A stretch of DNA of 64,000 nt, taken from assembly GCF_010384365.1 (NCBI RefSeq), contig NZ_CP048397.1, forward strand, positions 7,197,683-7,261,682, in the 5' to 3' direction. The notes beneath the pieces were generated by a model that saw only the letters and a list, made by a program, of their open reading frames with translations, had not been told where the DNA came from and made no database searches. Position 1 is the stretch's first letter, and each line of letters starts with the position of its first letter. Below, one piece after another: positions 27,472 to 35,389 of the stretch. Both the position numbers and the translations under genes were made by a program. The DNA comes from Streptomyces sp. S4.7. GTDB taxonomy: Bacteria > Actinomycetota > Actinomycetes > Streptomycetales > Streptomycetaceae.

Positions 27472-28005
27472 TTGATCACGGCTACGCCGCCCCCCGCCCC
27501 GCTGTCGCACACGCCGCACGCGCTCCTCGCGCCGAAGCCGCCCTCCGTACGCGCCGCATGCCGGGAGGACGCCACCGCGCTCGCCGAACTCTCCCAACCC
27601 TTCGTGCGCTCGGGGGCGTTGCGCGAGCGGCCCCTCTCGCTGTACGCCAACCGGGCCGCCGACTTCCTTGTGGCGCAGGGTCCCGGAGGCCGCCTCGAAG
27701 GCTGTGTGGGCCTGCGCGTGCACGCGGCAGGGCCGGGGGAGGGGCGCGGCCCGGTCGGCGTTCTGTACAACTTCTGTGTGGCCGGGCGGAAGCAGGGGCA
27801 CGGCGTGGGGGCCGGGCTCCTGCGCGCCGTACTGGCGGCGGCCCGCGCGCAGTCGCTCGGCGCTCTGTTCACGGCGACGACCGGCGGTGGCGGCCTGTTC
27901 CTGCGGTACGGGTTCGTGCCCACGACCGCGCGTCCGGCGCCCCCGTCATGGGCGGCGTCGCTGGACCCCCGGCGCGGGGCGCGGATCCTCGCGCGGGTTC
28001 TGTGA
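27472..28005 (+). CDS. GNAT acetyltransferase resembling short N-acetylglutamate synthase (iron-regulated)
   Basis: A 177-residue single-domain GNAT protein. Acetyl-CoA binding is seen in YNFCVAGRKQGHGVGAGLLRAVL (R/Q-x-x-G-x-G/A type), followed by ALFTATTGGGGLFLRYGF. The order and text of the domain (a LSLYANRAADFLVA helix, GCVGLRV strand, then the CoA loop and a '..FLRYGFV' end) look like the short actinobacterial N-acetylglutamate synthases, which acetylate glutamate in the first step to ornithine. I infer this role from that likeness, the iron box and the neighbouring acetylglutamate kinase. The chosen TTG start has GAGGAAGGA upstream; an in-frame TTG at 27409 has none. A different amine substrate is possible. 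Confidence 0.6.
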   Translation: MITATPPPAPLSHTPHALLAPKPPSVRAACREDATALAELSQPFVRSGALRERPLSLYANRAADFLVAQGPGGRLEGCVGLRVHAAGPGEGRGPVGVLYNFCVAGRKQGHGVGAGLLRAVLAAARAQSLGALFTATTGGGGLFLRYGFVPTTARPAPPSWAASLDPRRGARILARVL

Positions 28006-28088
28006 CCGCCGGCCCGCGCGTGCGGCCGGGTGCGTTCGTCCTCGCCGCGGGACGGATCTGAGGTTCGCACCGACGGCCGGGCTCCCCG

Positions 28089-28117
28089 GCCCGCCCGGCC
28101 CGATCGGCCGGGCGGGC
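28089..28117. terminator. Bidirectional hairpin terminator between the acetyltransferase and argB-like genes
   Basis: A perfect 12-bp GC stem (28089-28100 with 28106-28117) with a 5-base loop, between two converging stop codons. Confidence 0.75.
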
Positions 28118-28132
28118 AAGGGAGTTCGGTGG

Positions 28133-29005
28133 TCAGACGGTCCTTCCGCGGTGGTCCGGGCTGTTGTCGGGAACCACGGTGGTGCCGGGGCTGGTCTCGT
28201 CGAGGACGCCCCGCAGCACCGCGTGCGGTACCCGGCCGTCGAGCACGTGTGCGCGGCGGACGCCGCCGCGCACGGCCCGCAGGCAGCCCTCCATCTTCGG
28301 CAGCATCCCGCTCGCCAGCCCCGGCAGCAGCCCGTCCAGGGCGTCGGCCGTCAGACGCCCGATCACCTCGGTGCTGTGCGGCCAGTTCGCGTACAGCCCC
28401 TCGACATCGGTGAGTACCACCAGCCGTTCGGCGCCGAGAGCCACGGCGAGGGCCGACGCCGCGAGATCGGCGTTGACGTTGTAGACCTGGCCGTCCGTGC
28501 CGCGCGCCACGGGGGAGACCACCGGGATGTGGCCCTGGTCCAGGAGCGTGCGGACCATGTCCGGGTTCACCTCCACGATGTCCCCGACGAGGCCGATGTC
28601 GACCTGCCGGCTGTCCACCCAGGCGGAGCGGCGTACGGCCGTCATCGTGTGTGCGTCCTCGCCCGTCATGCCCACGGCGAAGGGCCCGTGGGCGTTGATG
28701 TGGCCGACCAACTCCCGCTGGACGCGGCCGCTCAGCACCATCCGCACGACTTCCATGGTCTCGGGTGTGGTCACCCGCAGGCCTGCCTCGAACCGGGTCT
28801 CCAGGCCGAGGCGGTCGAGCATCGCGCTGATCTGCGGCCCGCCCCCGTGCACGACGACGGGACGCAGGCCCGCGTGCCACAACTCCACGATGTCCCGGGC
28901 GAATGTCCGCCGCAGATCGGCGTCCACCATGGCGTTGCCGCCGAACTTGACGACGACGGTGGTTGTTCGCGCGGTCCCCGCGGGCGTCGCTGTCCGTGCG
29001 GTCAT
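28133..29005 (-). CDS. argB: Second acetylglutamate kinase, iron-regulated and lacking the N-terminal helix
   Basis: A 290-residue amino-acid kinase that phosphorylates N-acetylglutamate, the second step of ornithine synthesis. Its motifs are intact: VVVKFGGNAM, VVVHGGGPQIS, AGLRVTTPETMEVVRMVLSG, YNVNADLAASALA, VLTDVEGLY and LASGMLPKMEGCLRAVRGG. Arginine-inhibited kinases carry an N-terminal helix of roughly 20 residues (KAQILIEALP-type) before the first strand. Here only a Thr/Ala-rich tail of about 17 residues precedes VVVKFGG. The start 29005 has GGGAGACGGAG, and a near-perfect iron box lies 74 bases upstream. There are no argC, argJ or argD genes beside it, so it is probably a dedicated extra copy rather than the housekeeping gene. 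Confidence 0.85.
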   Translation of the reverse strand: MTARTATPAGTARTTTVVVKFGGNAMVDADLRRTFARDIVELWHAGLRPVVVHGGGPQISAMLDRLGLETRFEAGLRVTTPETMEVVRMVLSGRVQRELVGHINAHGPFAVGMTGEDAHTMTAVRRSAWVDSRQVDIGLVGDIVEVNPDMVRTLLDQGHIPVVSPVARGTDGQVYNVNADLAASALAVALGAERLVVLTDVEGLYANWPHSTEVIGRLTADALDGLLPGLASGMLPKMEGCLRAVRGGVRRAHVLDGRVPHAVLRGVLDETSPGTTVVPDNSPDHRGRTV

Positions 29006-29078
29006 GGTCTCCGTCTCCCGTGGCGTCGATGTGTCCGGAGACCGGCCACCGCGTCGGCGACGAGTCCGCGACGCGGTG

Positions 29079-29097
29079 TTAGCTTAGCCTAACCTAA
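29079..29097 (-). promoter_or_regulatory. Near-consensus iron box in front of the argB-like gene
   Basis: Read on the minus strand, TTAGGTTAGGCTAAGCTAA differs from the IdeR/DmdR consensus at one of 19 positions, the best match in the window. It is 74 bases upstream of the kinase start, and no other gene is positioned to use it. Confidence 0.9.
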
Positions 29098-29168
29098 GCG
29101 GAGGGAGGTGCAGGCTGAAACGGTCACGGAGAAGGTCATGGGCGGGCCGCGTGCGGGAGTTGGCCGGA

Positions 29169-29987
29169 TCAGGGTTTGCGGGCGATTCCCGCGTAGCAGG
29201 CGGCCTCCGCGTCGGTGACGTTCTCGGCCTGGTCCTCCTCGGTCGGGCGCCAGCGCTGGGTGGGTACGACGCCGGGGTCGAGGAGCTCCCAGCCGTCGAA
29301 GAGGCGGACTATCTCGGCGTGGGGGCGCGCCTGACCGGGGGTGCCTGCCGCGCGGTAGGCACCGGTGAGCCGGGCGATTCCCTCGGGGTCGAAGTCGGGG
29401 GTGACATGGGTGATGGTGAGGGTGCTGCCCGGGGGGAGCGCCGCCTTGAGGTGTTCGACGATGCCGTGCGCGCCGCCGTCGACACGGTCGTCGGTGACGA
29501 AGTGGAGCAGCGCGTTGAGGCTCAGCGCGATGGGACGGGTGAAGTCGAGCGTGTCCGCTATCTCCGGTGTCGCCAGGAGCGCGGCCGGATCCGTGACGTC
29601 GGCGTGCGCGTACGACGTGTGGCCCTCGGAGTGGCTGTGGAGCAGCGCCCGCGCATGGGCCAGGACGATCGGGTCGTTGTCCGTGTAGACCACGCGCGCC
29701 GCCGGGGTGACCTCCTGGGCGACCTCGTGGAGGTTGGGGGAGGTGGGGATGCCCGTGCCGATGTCGAAGAACTGGGTCATGCCCTCCTGGGCGAGGAACC
29801 GCGTCGCGCGGCGCATGAAGCGCCGGTTGATGCGCGCGGTGGCCAGGATGGAGGGGAAGGCGGCAAGGGCCTTGCCGGCCGCCTCCCGGTCGGCGGGGAA
29901 GTTCGTGGTGCCACCGAGGTAGTAGTCGTACATACGGGCCGAATGCGCCTGATCCAGCTTCAGGTCCACCGTGCTGTTCTCCGCCAT
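29169..29987 (-). CDS. SAM-dependent methyltransferase, Methyltransf_19 family
   Basis: A 272-residue protein of the actinobacterial Methyltransf_19 (DUF574) family. Diagnostic text: AHSARMYDYYLGGTTNFPADREAA at the start, INRRFMRRATRFLAQEG, the SAM loop FFDIGTGIPTSPNLHEVA, VYTDNDPIV, and HADVTDPAALLATPE. Streptomyces carry many paralogues and their substrates are unknown. The start at 29987 has a GGGGGC binding site; an upstream in-frame extension of 45 codons is very Arg-rich and not typical. It stands alone, divergent from the sigma operon. Confidence 0.88.
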   Translation of the reverse strand: MAENSTVDLKLDQAHSARMYDYYLGGTTNFPADREAAGKALAAFPSILATARINRRFMRRATRFLAQEGMTQFFDIGTGIPTSPNLHEVAQEVTPAARVVYTDNDPIVLAHARALLHSHSEGHTSYAHADVTDPAALLATPEIADTLDFTRPIALSLNALLHFVTDDRVDGGAHGIVEHLKAALPPGSTLTITHVTPDFDPEGIARLTGAYRAAGTPGQARPHAEIVRLFDGWELLDPGVVPTQRWRPTEEDQAENVTDAEAACYAGIARKP

Positions 29988-30332
29988 GCCACGCCCCCAG
30001 GAGTGGTTCGCTGTCCGGTCGGCCCGGGTTCGCGCGCGCCGGCGCCCCCTCCGCCACCGGGGTTCACTTCCCGCCGTCCGCACGGGACAACCGTGGGAGC
30101 GAGGGCCGTTCCGCCGGGCCATGGCGGCCTGTTCGGACGAACGGGGAACGCGTTTCCGAAACCGCCCCCCGAACGTCTAAGTAGTCATACTATTACCGTC
30201 GGCGAAGACAACTGACCGAAGGTTTGCACAAGACGCCCGTTCATCCGGTTGGCTGTCGAGTGGGACATCCCGTCCCCACCGACATCCCCTCCGCCGTGGA
30301 GCGGTGCGGTGCCCCAGCCCCCAAGGACATGC
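29988..30332. other. Intergenic region between divergent methyltransferase and sigma operon
   Basis: About 345 bases without a supported gene. The stretch 30170-30215 is markedly less GC-rich than its surroundings (GTCTAAGTAGTCATACTATT) and is the likeliest place for promoters. No iron box or clear palindrome was found. Confidence 0.4.
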
Positions 30333-30542
30333 GTGGAACTCGATCGGGAAGCCCGGGCGGTCCGCGGAACCTCCGCCCTGGTCTTCACCGGCCACCCGAG
30401 GACCGTCACGAGACGCCTACCGGCGACCGAAGTGCGCGCCGGAGCACGCCACCTCCGCGGTCCCCAGTACGCCCCCCACACACCGTCGGGCGCCGCCCCG
30501 GCGCCGTACGCGCCGCCCCGCGCGCCCGAGAGCGGAACGTGA
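30333..30542 (+). CDS. Possible small protein translationally coupled to the sigma-like gene
   Basis: A 69-codon frame from GTG 30333, with AAGGA five bases upstream, ends in TGA at 30540-30542, overlapping the ATG of the sigma gene by one base. The start of the protein (ELDREARAVRGTSALVFTGHPRTVTRRL) looks like real protein, while its end is Pro/Ala-rich. No family was recognised. The alternative is a 5' untranslated leader. Confidence 0.35.
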   Translation: MELDREARAVRGTSALVFTGHPRTVTRRLPATEVRAGARHLRGPQYAPHTPSGAAPAPYAPPRAPESGT

Positions 30543-31156
30543 TGGCCGCACCAACCCACAAGACGCGGGCTGCCAACGCCCCCGGTCCCAGAGACGACAC
30601 CGACGAGGACGCCCGACAAGGACGGCTGGGTCTGACCTTCGACGCCTTCCACGACTACCACCGCGAGTTATGGATGCGCTACGCCCACTCGCAGGTCGGC
30701 GGGCGGCCCGCGGCCGAGACCGTGGTGGACAACGCCTGCGCGCACCTGAAGCGGGACTGGAAACACGCCCTGGCCCAGGAGTCGGTCTCCCGGTACGCCT
30801 GGTCGCTGCTGAAGGAAGAGACCCACCGATGGCTCGACGAACGCGGACTCCAGCCGCTCCTGGTCGATACCGCCGCCTTCCACGCGGCCGTCGCGAAACT
30901 TCTCCGGCACGACACCCGGGACCGGTTCACCGTCCTGGAAGGTGAACTCGGCCTGTACGGGGCCATCGCGGACCTGCTGCCGGAGCGTCAGTACGACATC
31001 ATCGTCCTGAGGTTCGTCCTCGGCGAGGACGAGGAGAACGTCGCGGAGTACCTCGGCATCGAACTCGCCACCGTGCGCTCCCAGGCACAGCACGCCCGCC
31101 GTCGCCTGGCACGCGAGCTCGACATGGCCATCGAACCGACCGAGACGGAAGGGTAG
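30542..31156 (+). CDS. ECF-like RNA polymerase sigma factor
   Basis: A 204-residue protein whose C-terminal third is a sigma region 4 helix-turn-helix: LPERQYDIIVLRFVLGEDEENVAEYLGIELATVRSQAQHARRRLA. The N-terminal half (FDAFHDYHRELWMRYAHSQVGGRPAAETVVDNACAHLKRDW) has the layout of region 2, the -10 binding part, but is diverged from typical ECF factors. ATG 30542 follows a short upstream frame; GTG 30539 is an alternative. A gene for an unknown protein follows two bases later and may encode its partner. Confidence 0.75.
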   Translation: MAAPTHKTRAANAPGPRDDTDEDARQGRLGLTFDAFHDYHRELWMRYAHSQVGGRPAAETVVDNACAHLKRDWKHALAQESVSRYAWSLLKEETHRWLDERGLQPLLVDTAAFHAAVAKLLRHDTRDRFTVLEGELGLYGAIADLLPERQYDIIVLRFVLGEDEENVAEYLGIELATVRSQAQHARRRLARELDMAIEPTETEG

Positions 31157-31158
31157 AC

Positions 31159-31854
31159 GTGCGCACCAACGACCACGCCTCCATCAGCGCTCTGCTGGCC
31201 CAGGCAGAGGTCCTCGTCGACACCTACACCGACTACGACACCGAGGCGGCCCGGCGGCGAGTCGAGGCCAAGGCCGCCCGCGTACAGTCCGACTCCGCTC
31301 CCGCCGCGCCGCGCACCCCTGCCGCGCACGAGCAGGCGGCCCGCGATCTCGACCTCGCGGTCGCCCTCATCGTCGACACGCCACAGGCGGCAACGGCCCT
31401 GGCACGGCTGGCCGATGACGACCGGCCCGACCCCGAGGGCGCGGTCGTCTTCGGCGCGCTGCTCCATCTGGCGCGTGACCACGACGCCGCCCAGTTCTGG
31501 TGGCAGTTCGCCGCGGGTGGCGGCAACCGCACCGCCGCCTTCTGTCTCTACCTCGCCCACGGGCGGCGTGCCGAGTTCAGCGACGCCCGGCACTGGCGTG
31601 CGGAGGCCCGTCGGCTGACCGCCCCGGACAGCCCGCCACCGGCCCCGGCCGCGCGCCCGCTGCTGCCGGAGAGCATCCGCCACCAACTGCTCACCCAGTG
31701 CCGCTCCGGCAGCCGCCCCACGCTCCCGGCCCGGCTGGAAGCGGTCATCAACCGACTTCCCGTCGACCCGGACCAGGACTTCGGTACGATCCCGCGCCCC
31801 GTCCCCACCCTGACGCGCGACCTTCCCCACAGCCCCTCGCCGAAAATCGGGTGA
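31159..31854 (+). CDS. Unknown protein co-transcribed with the sigma-like gene
   Basis: 231 residues, GTG start two bases after the sigma gene. The protein is Ala/Arg-rich and helical, with no membrane segment or HxxxCxxC zinc motif of a classical anti-sigma factor. The middle (AATALARLADDDRPDPEGAVVFGALLHLARDHDAAQFWWQFAAGGGNRTAAFCLYLAHGRR) looks like tetratricopeptide/SEL1-type helix pairs. The context suggests a regulator or partner of the sigma factor. Confidence 0.6.
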   Translation: MRTNDHASISALLAQAEVLVDTYTDYDTEAARRRVEAKAARVQSDSAPAAPRTPAAHEQAARDLDLAVALIVDTPQAATALARLADDDRPDPEGAVVFGALLHLARDHDAAQFWWQFAAGGGNRTAAFCLYLAHGRRAEFSDARHWRAEARRLTAPDSPPPAPAARPLLPESIRHQLLTQCRSGSRPTLPARLEAVINRLPVDPDQDFGTIPRPVPTLTRDLPHSPSPKIG

Positions 31855-31887
31855 CCCGCGGCCGGGGTCGTTCCTACCCTGACTCCC

Positions 31888-32454
31888 ATGGACGTCGAGG
31901 GGCAGCTGCTCAACGTGGTCGATGTCGAGGCGACCTGCTGGGAGGGCCCGCCACCACCCGGGCAGGTGAGCGAGATCATCGAGATCGGGCTGACCGTCGT
32001 CGACCTGCGCGCGGGCGAGCGCCTCGCCAAGCACCGGCTGCTCGTGCGCCCGGCCCGGTCGGAGGTGAGCCCGTTCTGTACGGAGCTGACGGGGCTGACA
32101 GCGGCCGAGGTGGCCGGGGGCCCGCCCTTCGCCGAAGCCTGCCGGGTACTGGCGCGCGACCACCGCGCCGGTCTGCTGCCCTGGGCCAGCTGGGGCGACT
32201 ACGACCGTAACCAGTTCACCCGCCAGTGCCGGCACACGGGTACGGAGTACCCCTTCGGCCACCGGCACACCAACGCGAAGATCGCCTTCACCGCCTCCTA
32301 CGGTCTGCGGCGCCGCCCCGGAATGGCCCAGGCGCTGAGGGTGGCCGGCCTCCCGCTGGAGGGACGCCACCACCGGGGCGACGACGACGCGTGGAACATC
32401 GCCGCCCTCGTCGTGCGGCTGGCGGGCCGCGGAGACTGGCCCGCCGCGTCCTGA
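31888..32454 (+). CDS. DEDDh 3'-5' exonuclease domain protein
   Basis: A 188-residue single-domain exonuclease of the RNase T/ERI-1-like group. The catalytic acids are visible: VVDVEATCWEG (Exo I, DxE), GDYDRNQF (Exo II Asp), and HHRGDDDAWN (Exo III His and Asp). It should trim 3' ends of RNA or DNA in the cytosol; the natural substrate is unknown. It stands alone, 33 bases after the sigma operon. Confidence 0.85.
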   Translation: MDVEGQLLNVVDVEATCWEGPPPPGQVSEIIEIGLTVVDLRAGERLAKHRLLVRPARSEVSPFCTELTGLTAAEVAGGPPFAEACRVLARDHRAGLLPWASWGDYDRNQFTRQCRHTGTEYPFGHRHTNAKIAFTASYGLRRRPGMAQALRVAGLPLEGRHHRGDDDAWNIAALVVRLAGRGDWPAAS

Positions 32455-32572
32455 GCGCACCCGGACGCGCGGCGCCGGGGGTCCGTCGCGCGCCCGGACC
32501 GGGGCCCGTCCATTTCACCGTCCGCGATGTGGTCAACACGTGTGCGCCCGCCACCCGGCCCTCTAGGCTGGT

Positions 32573-32770
32573 CGGTGCAGCTGGTTCGTTCCTGTCCGCC
32601 AGGCAGGTGCGTCGTAAGAGGGAACCCGGTGGGAATCCGGGACTGCCCCGCAGCGGTGAGTGGGAACGACCGCCGTCATACGCACTGGGCCCGGACGGGT
32701 CTGGGAAGCGACGGCCAGTAGGTGTCTCGTGACCGATACGAGACGGGCCCACGAGTCCGAAGACCTGCCC
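32573..32770 (+). promoter_or_regulatory. Cobalamin (B12) riboswitch upstream of metE
   Basis: About 200 bases of the 5' leader have the conserved elements of the adenosylcobalamin class: GGGAA...GGTGGGAATCC (32620-32638), CTGCCCCGCAGCGGTGAG (32643-32660), GGCCAGTAGG (32713-32722), and the 3' B12 box AGTCCGAAGACCTGCC (32754-32769). It precedes the B12-independent methionine synthase, so cobalamin should switch that gene off and leave a B12-dependent enzyme elsewhere in the genome to take over. Confidence 0.93.
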
Positions 32771-32947
32771 GTTGCCCGTGCGTGAACGATCGCGCGCGGA
32801 CGTTCCGGTGACCTCGTGGGCGGGTCGGCGTACATATCGAGCGGCACGCGCGTCCGACGACGCGACGTGGTCCGTACGGTCGGTCGTCCCTTCGCGCCCG
32901 CGTCCCGTCCCCGGGACCCAAGGACACATCTCGCGAAGGAGAGTTCC

Positions 32948-35272
32948 GTGACAGCGCAGTCCGCAGCCGCGGCAGCACGGGCGACCGTGTACGGCTACCC
33001 CCGCCAGGGACAGAACCGGGAACTGAAGAAGGCCGTAGAGGGCTACTGGAAGGGCCGCGTCGACGCCGACGCCCTCCGCGGGACCGCTCAGGACCTCCGC
33101 CGTTCGAACTGGCGGCAGCTGGCCGACGCCGGCATCCACGAAGTGCCCTCCGGCGACTTCTCCTACTACGACCACGTCCTGGACACCAGCGTCATGGTCG
33201 GCGCCGTCCCCGAGCGGCACCGCGCGGCGGTCGACGCCGACGCACTGGACGGCTACTTCGCCATGGCGCGTGGCACCCAGGACGTAGCGCCGCTGGAGAT
33301 GACGAAGTGGTTCGACACCAACTACCACTACCTGGTGCCGGAGTTGGGCCCGGACACCGTCTTCACCGCCGACCCGGCCAAGCAGGTCGCCGAGTTCGGG
33401 GAAGCCCTCGCGCTCGGCCTCACCGCCCGTCCGGTCCTGGTCGGGCCCGTCACCTATCTCCTGCTGGCCAAGCCCGCCCCGGGCGTGGCCGCCGACTTCG
33501 AGCCGCTGACGCTCCTCGACCGGCTCCTGCCCGTGTACGCCGAGATCCTCGCCGACCTGCGCGCGGCGGGTGCCGAGTGGGTGCAACTGGACGAGCCCTC
33601 GCTGGTCCAGGACCGTACGCCGGCCGAACTGAACGCCGCCGCCCGCGCCTACCGTGACCTGGGCGCGGCGGCCGACCGGCCCAAGCTGCTCGTCGCCTCC
33701 TACTTCGGGCGGCTCGGGGACGCGCTGCCCGTGCTGGCGAAGGCCCCGATCGACGGGCTCGCGCTCGACCTCACCGAATCGGCCGCCACCAACCTCGACG
33801 CCCTCGCGGCCGTCGGCGGGCTGCCCGGCAAGCGACTGGTCGCGGGCGTCGTCGACGGACGCAACATCTGGATCAACGACTACGAGAAGTCCCTCGCCAC
33901 CCTGGGCACGCTCCTCGGCCTCGCCGACCGCGTCGACGTCGCCGCATCCTGCTCCCTGCTGCACGTCCCGCTCGACGCCACCGCCGAACGCGACATCGAC
34001 CCCGAGATCACCCGCTGGCTCGCCTTCGCCCGGCAGAAGACGGAGGAGATCGCGGTACTGGCACGCGGACTCGGGCAGGGCACCTACGCCATCACGGCCG
34101 AACTCATCACCAACCGCGCGGCCCTCGCCTCCCGGGCCGGCTCCGCACTCACCCGCGACCCCGCCGTGCGCGCCCGCACCGCCGCCGTCACCGACGCCGA
34201 CGGACGGCGCTCCCAGCCGTACACCGAGCGCGCCACGGCGCAGCGGGCGCGCCTCGGACTCCCGCCACTGCCGACGACCACCATCGGCTCCTTCCCACAG
34301 ACCGCCGAACTGCGCACCGCGCGCGCCGACTTGCGCACCGCGCGGATCGACGCCGCCGGATACGAGGAGCGGATCAGGGAAGAGATCCAGGAGGTCCTGT
34401 CCTTCCAGGAGAAGGCCGGGCTCGATGTCCTGGTGCACGGTGAGCCCGAACGAAACGACATGGTGCAGTACTTCGCCGAGCAGCTGACCGGCTATGTCGC
34501 CACGAGTCATGGCTGGGTGCAGTCCTACGGCACCCGCTATGTCCGCCCGCCGGTCCTCGCCGGGGACATCTCCCGGCCCGAGCCGATGACGGTGCGCTGG
34601 ACGTCGTACGCGCAGTCGCTCACCGACCGACCGGTCAAGGGCATGCTCACCGGGCCCGTCACCATGCTTGCCTGGTCCTTCGTCCGCGACGACCAGCCGC
34701 TCGCCGACACCGCACGCCAGGTCGCACTCGCACTGCGCGACGAGGTCAACGACCTCGAAGCGGCGGGCACTTCGGTCATCCAGGTCGACGAACCCGCCCT
34801 GCGCGAGACGCTGCCCCCGCGCTCCGCCGATCACGCCGGCTATCTGGCGTGGGCGACGGAGTCCTTCCGCCTCACCACCGGCGGGGTACGGCCGGACACC
34901 CAGATCCACACCCACATGTGCTACGCCGAGTTCGGCGACATCGTCCAGGCCATCGACGACCTCGACGCCGACGTCATCAGCCTGGAGGCCGCCCGCTCCC
35001 ACATGCAGGTCGCCCGCGAACTCGCGGCGCACGGCTACCCGCGCGAGGCGGGGCCCGGTGTCTACGACATCCACTCCCCGCGCGTTCCGAGCACCGAGGA
35101 GGCGACAGCCCTTCTCCGCAAGGGACTTGAGGCCATCCCGGCCGACCGTCTCTGGGTGAACCCGGACTGCGGACTGAAGACCCGCGGCTGGCCCGAGACC
35201 CGGGCCTCGCTGGAGAACATGGTCGCCGCCGCCCGCGAGATCCGCTCGCGACTGGCCACCGACGGCGTCTGA
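32948..35272 (+). CDS. metE: Cobalamin-independent methionine synthase
   Basis: A 774-residue cytosolic enzyme that transfers the methyl group of 5-methyltetrahydropteroyltri-glutamate to homocysteine, using zinc and no cobalamin. Both halves of the duplicated barrel are present: YGYPRQGQNRELKKAVEGYW at the start, TKWFDTNYHYLVPEL, and in the C-terminal half LPTTTIGSFPQT, VHGEPERNDMVQYFAEQL, HTHMCYAEF (zinc His/Cys) and WVNPDCGLKTRGWPE (zinc Cys). The GTG start follows GAAGGAGAG. It is controlled by the riboswitch upstream and closed by a very strong hairpin. Confidence 0.95.
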   Translation: MTAQSAAAAARATVYGYPRQGQNRELKKAVEGYWKGRVDADALRGTAQDLRRSNWRQLADAGIHEVPSGDFSYYDHVLDTSVMVGAVPERHRAAVDADALDGYFAMARGTQDVAPLEMTKWFDTNYHYLVPELGPDTVFTADPAKQVAEFGEALALGLTARPVLVGPVTYLLLAKPAPGVAADFEPLTLLDRLLPVYAEILADLRAAGAEWVQLDEPSLVQDRTPAELNAAARAYRDLGAAADRPKLLVASYFGRLGDALPVLAKAPIDGLALDLTESAATNLDALAAVGGLPGKRLVAGVVDGRNIWINDYEKSLATLGTLLGLADRVDVAASCSLLHVPLDATAERDIDPEITRWLAFARQKTEEIAVLARGLGQGTYAITAELITNRAALASRAGSALTRDPAVRARTAAVTDADGRRSQPYTERATAQRARLGLPPLPTTTIGSFPQTAELRTARADLRTARIDAAGYEERIREEIQEVLSFQEKAGLDVLVHGEPERNDMVQYFAEQLTGYVATSHGWVQSYGTRYVRPPVLAGDISRPEPMTVRWTSYAQSLTDRPVKGMLTGPVTMLAWSFVRDDQPLADTARQVALALRDEVNDLEAAGTSVIQVDEPALRETLPPRSADHAGYLAWATESFRLTTGGVRPDTQIHTHMCYAEFGDIVQAIDDLDADVISLEAARSHMQVARELAAHGYPREAGPGVYDIHSPRVPSTEEATALLRKGLEAIPADRLWVNPDCGLKTRGWPETRASLENMVAAAREIRSRLATDGV

Positions 35273-35298
35273 CCCACCGGCGTCGCACCCTGGGGACG

Positions 35299-35342
35299 GG
35301 GCGGGCCGGGGCGGACATCGACGGGTCCGCCCCGGCCCGCCC
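35299..35342. terminator. Strong hairpin terminator after metE
   Basis: A perfect 18-bp GC stem (35299-35316 with 35325-35342) and an 8-base loop, 27 bases after the metE stop. The HDO gene converges on it from the other side. Confidence 0.85.
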
Positions 35343-35389
35343 GCGGTGCCGGGTCCGCCACGGGACCGGCCGGAGCGGTGTGATGTACG

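Noticed and set aside
30224..30541. Arg/Pro-rich upstream extension of the sigma-like protein
   Set aside because: Composition is not protein-like and no binding site supports it; ATG 30542 fits the family better.
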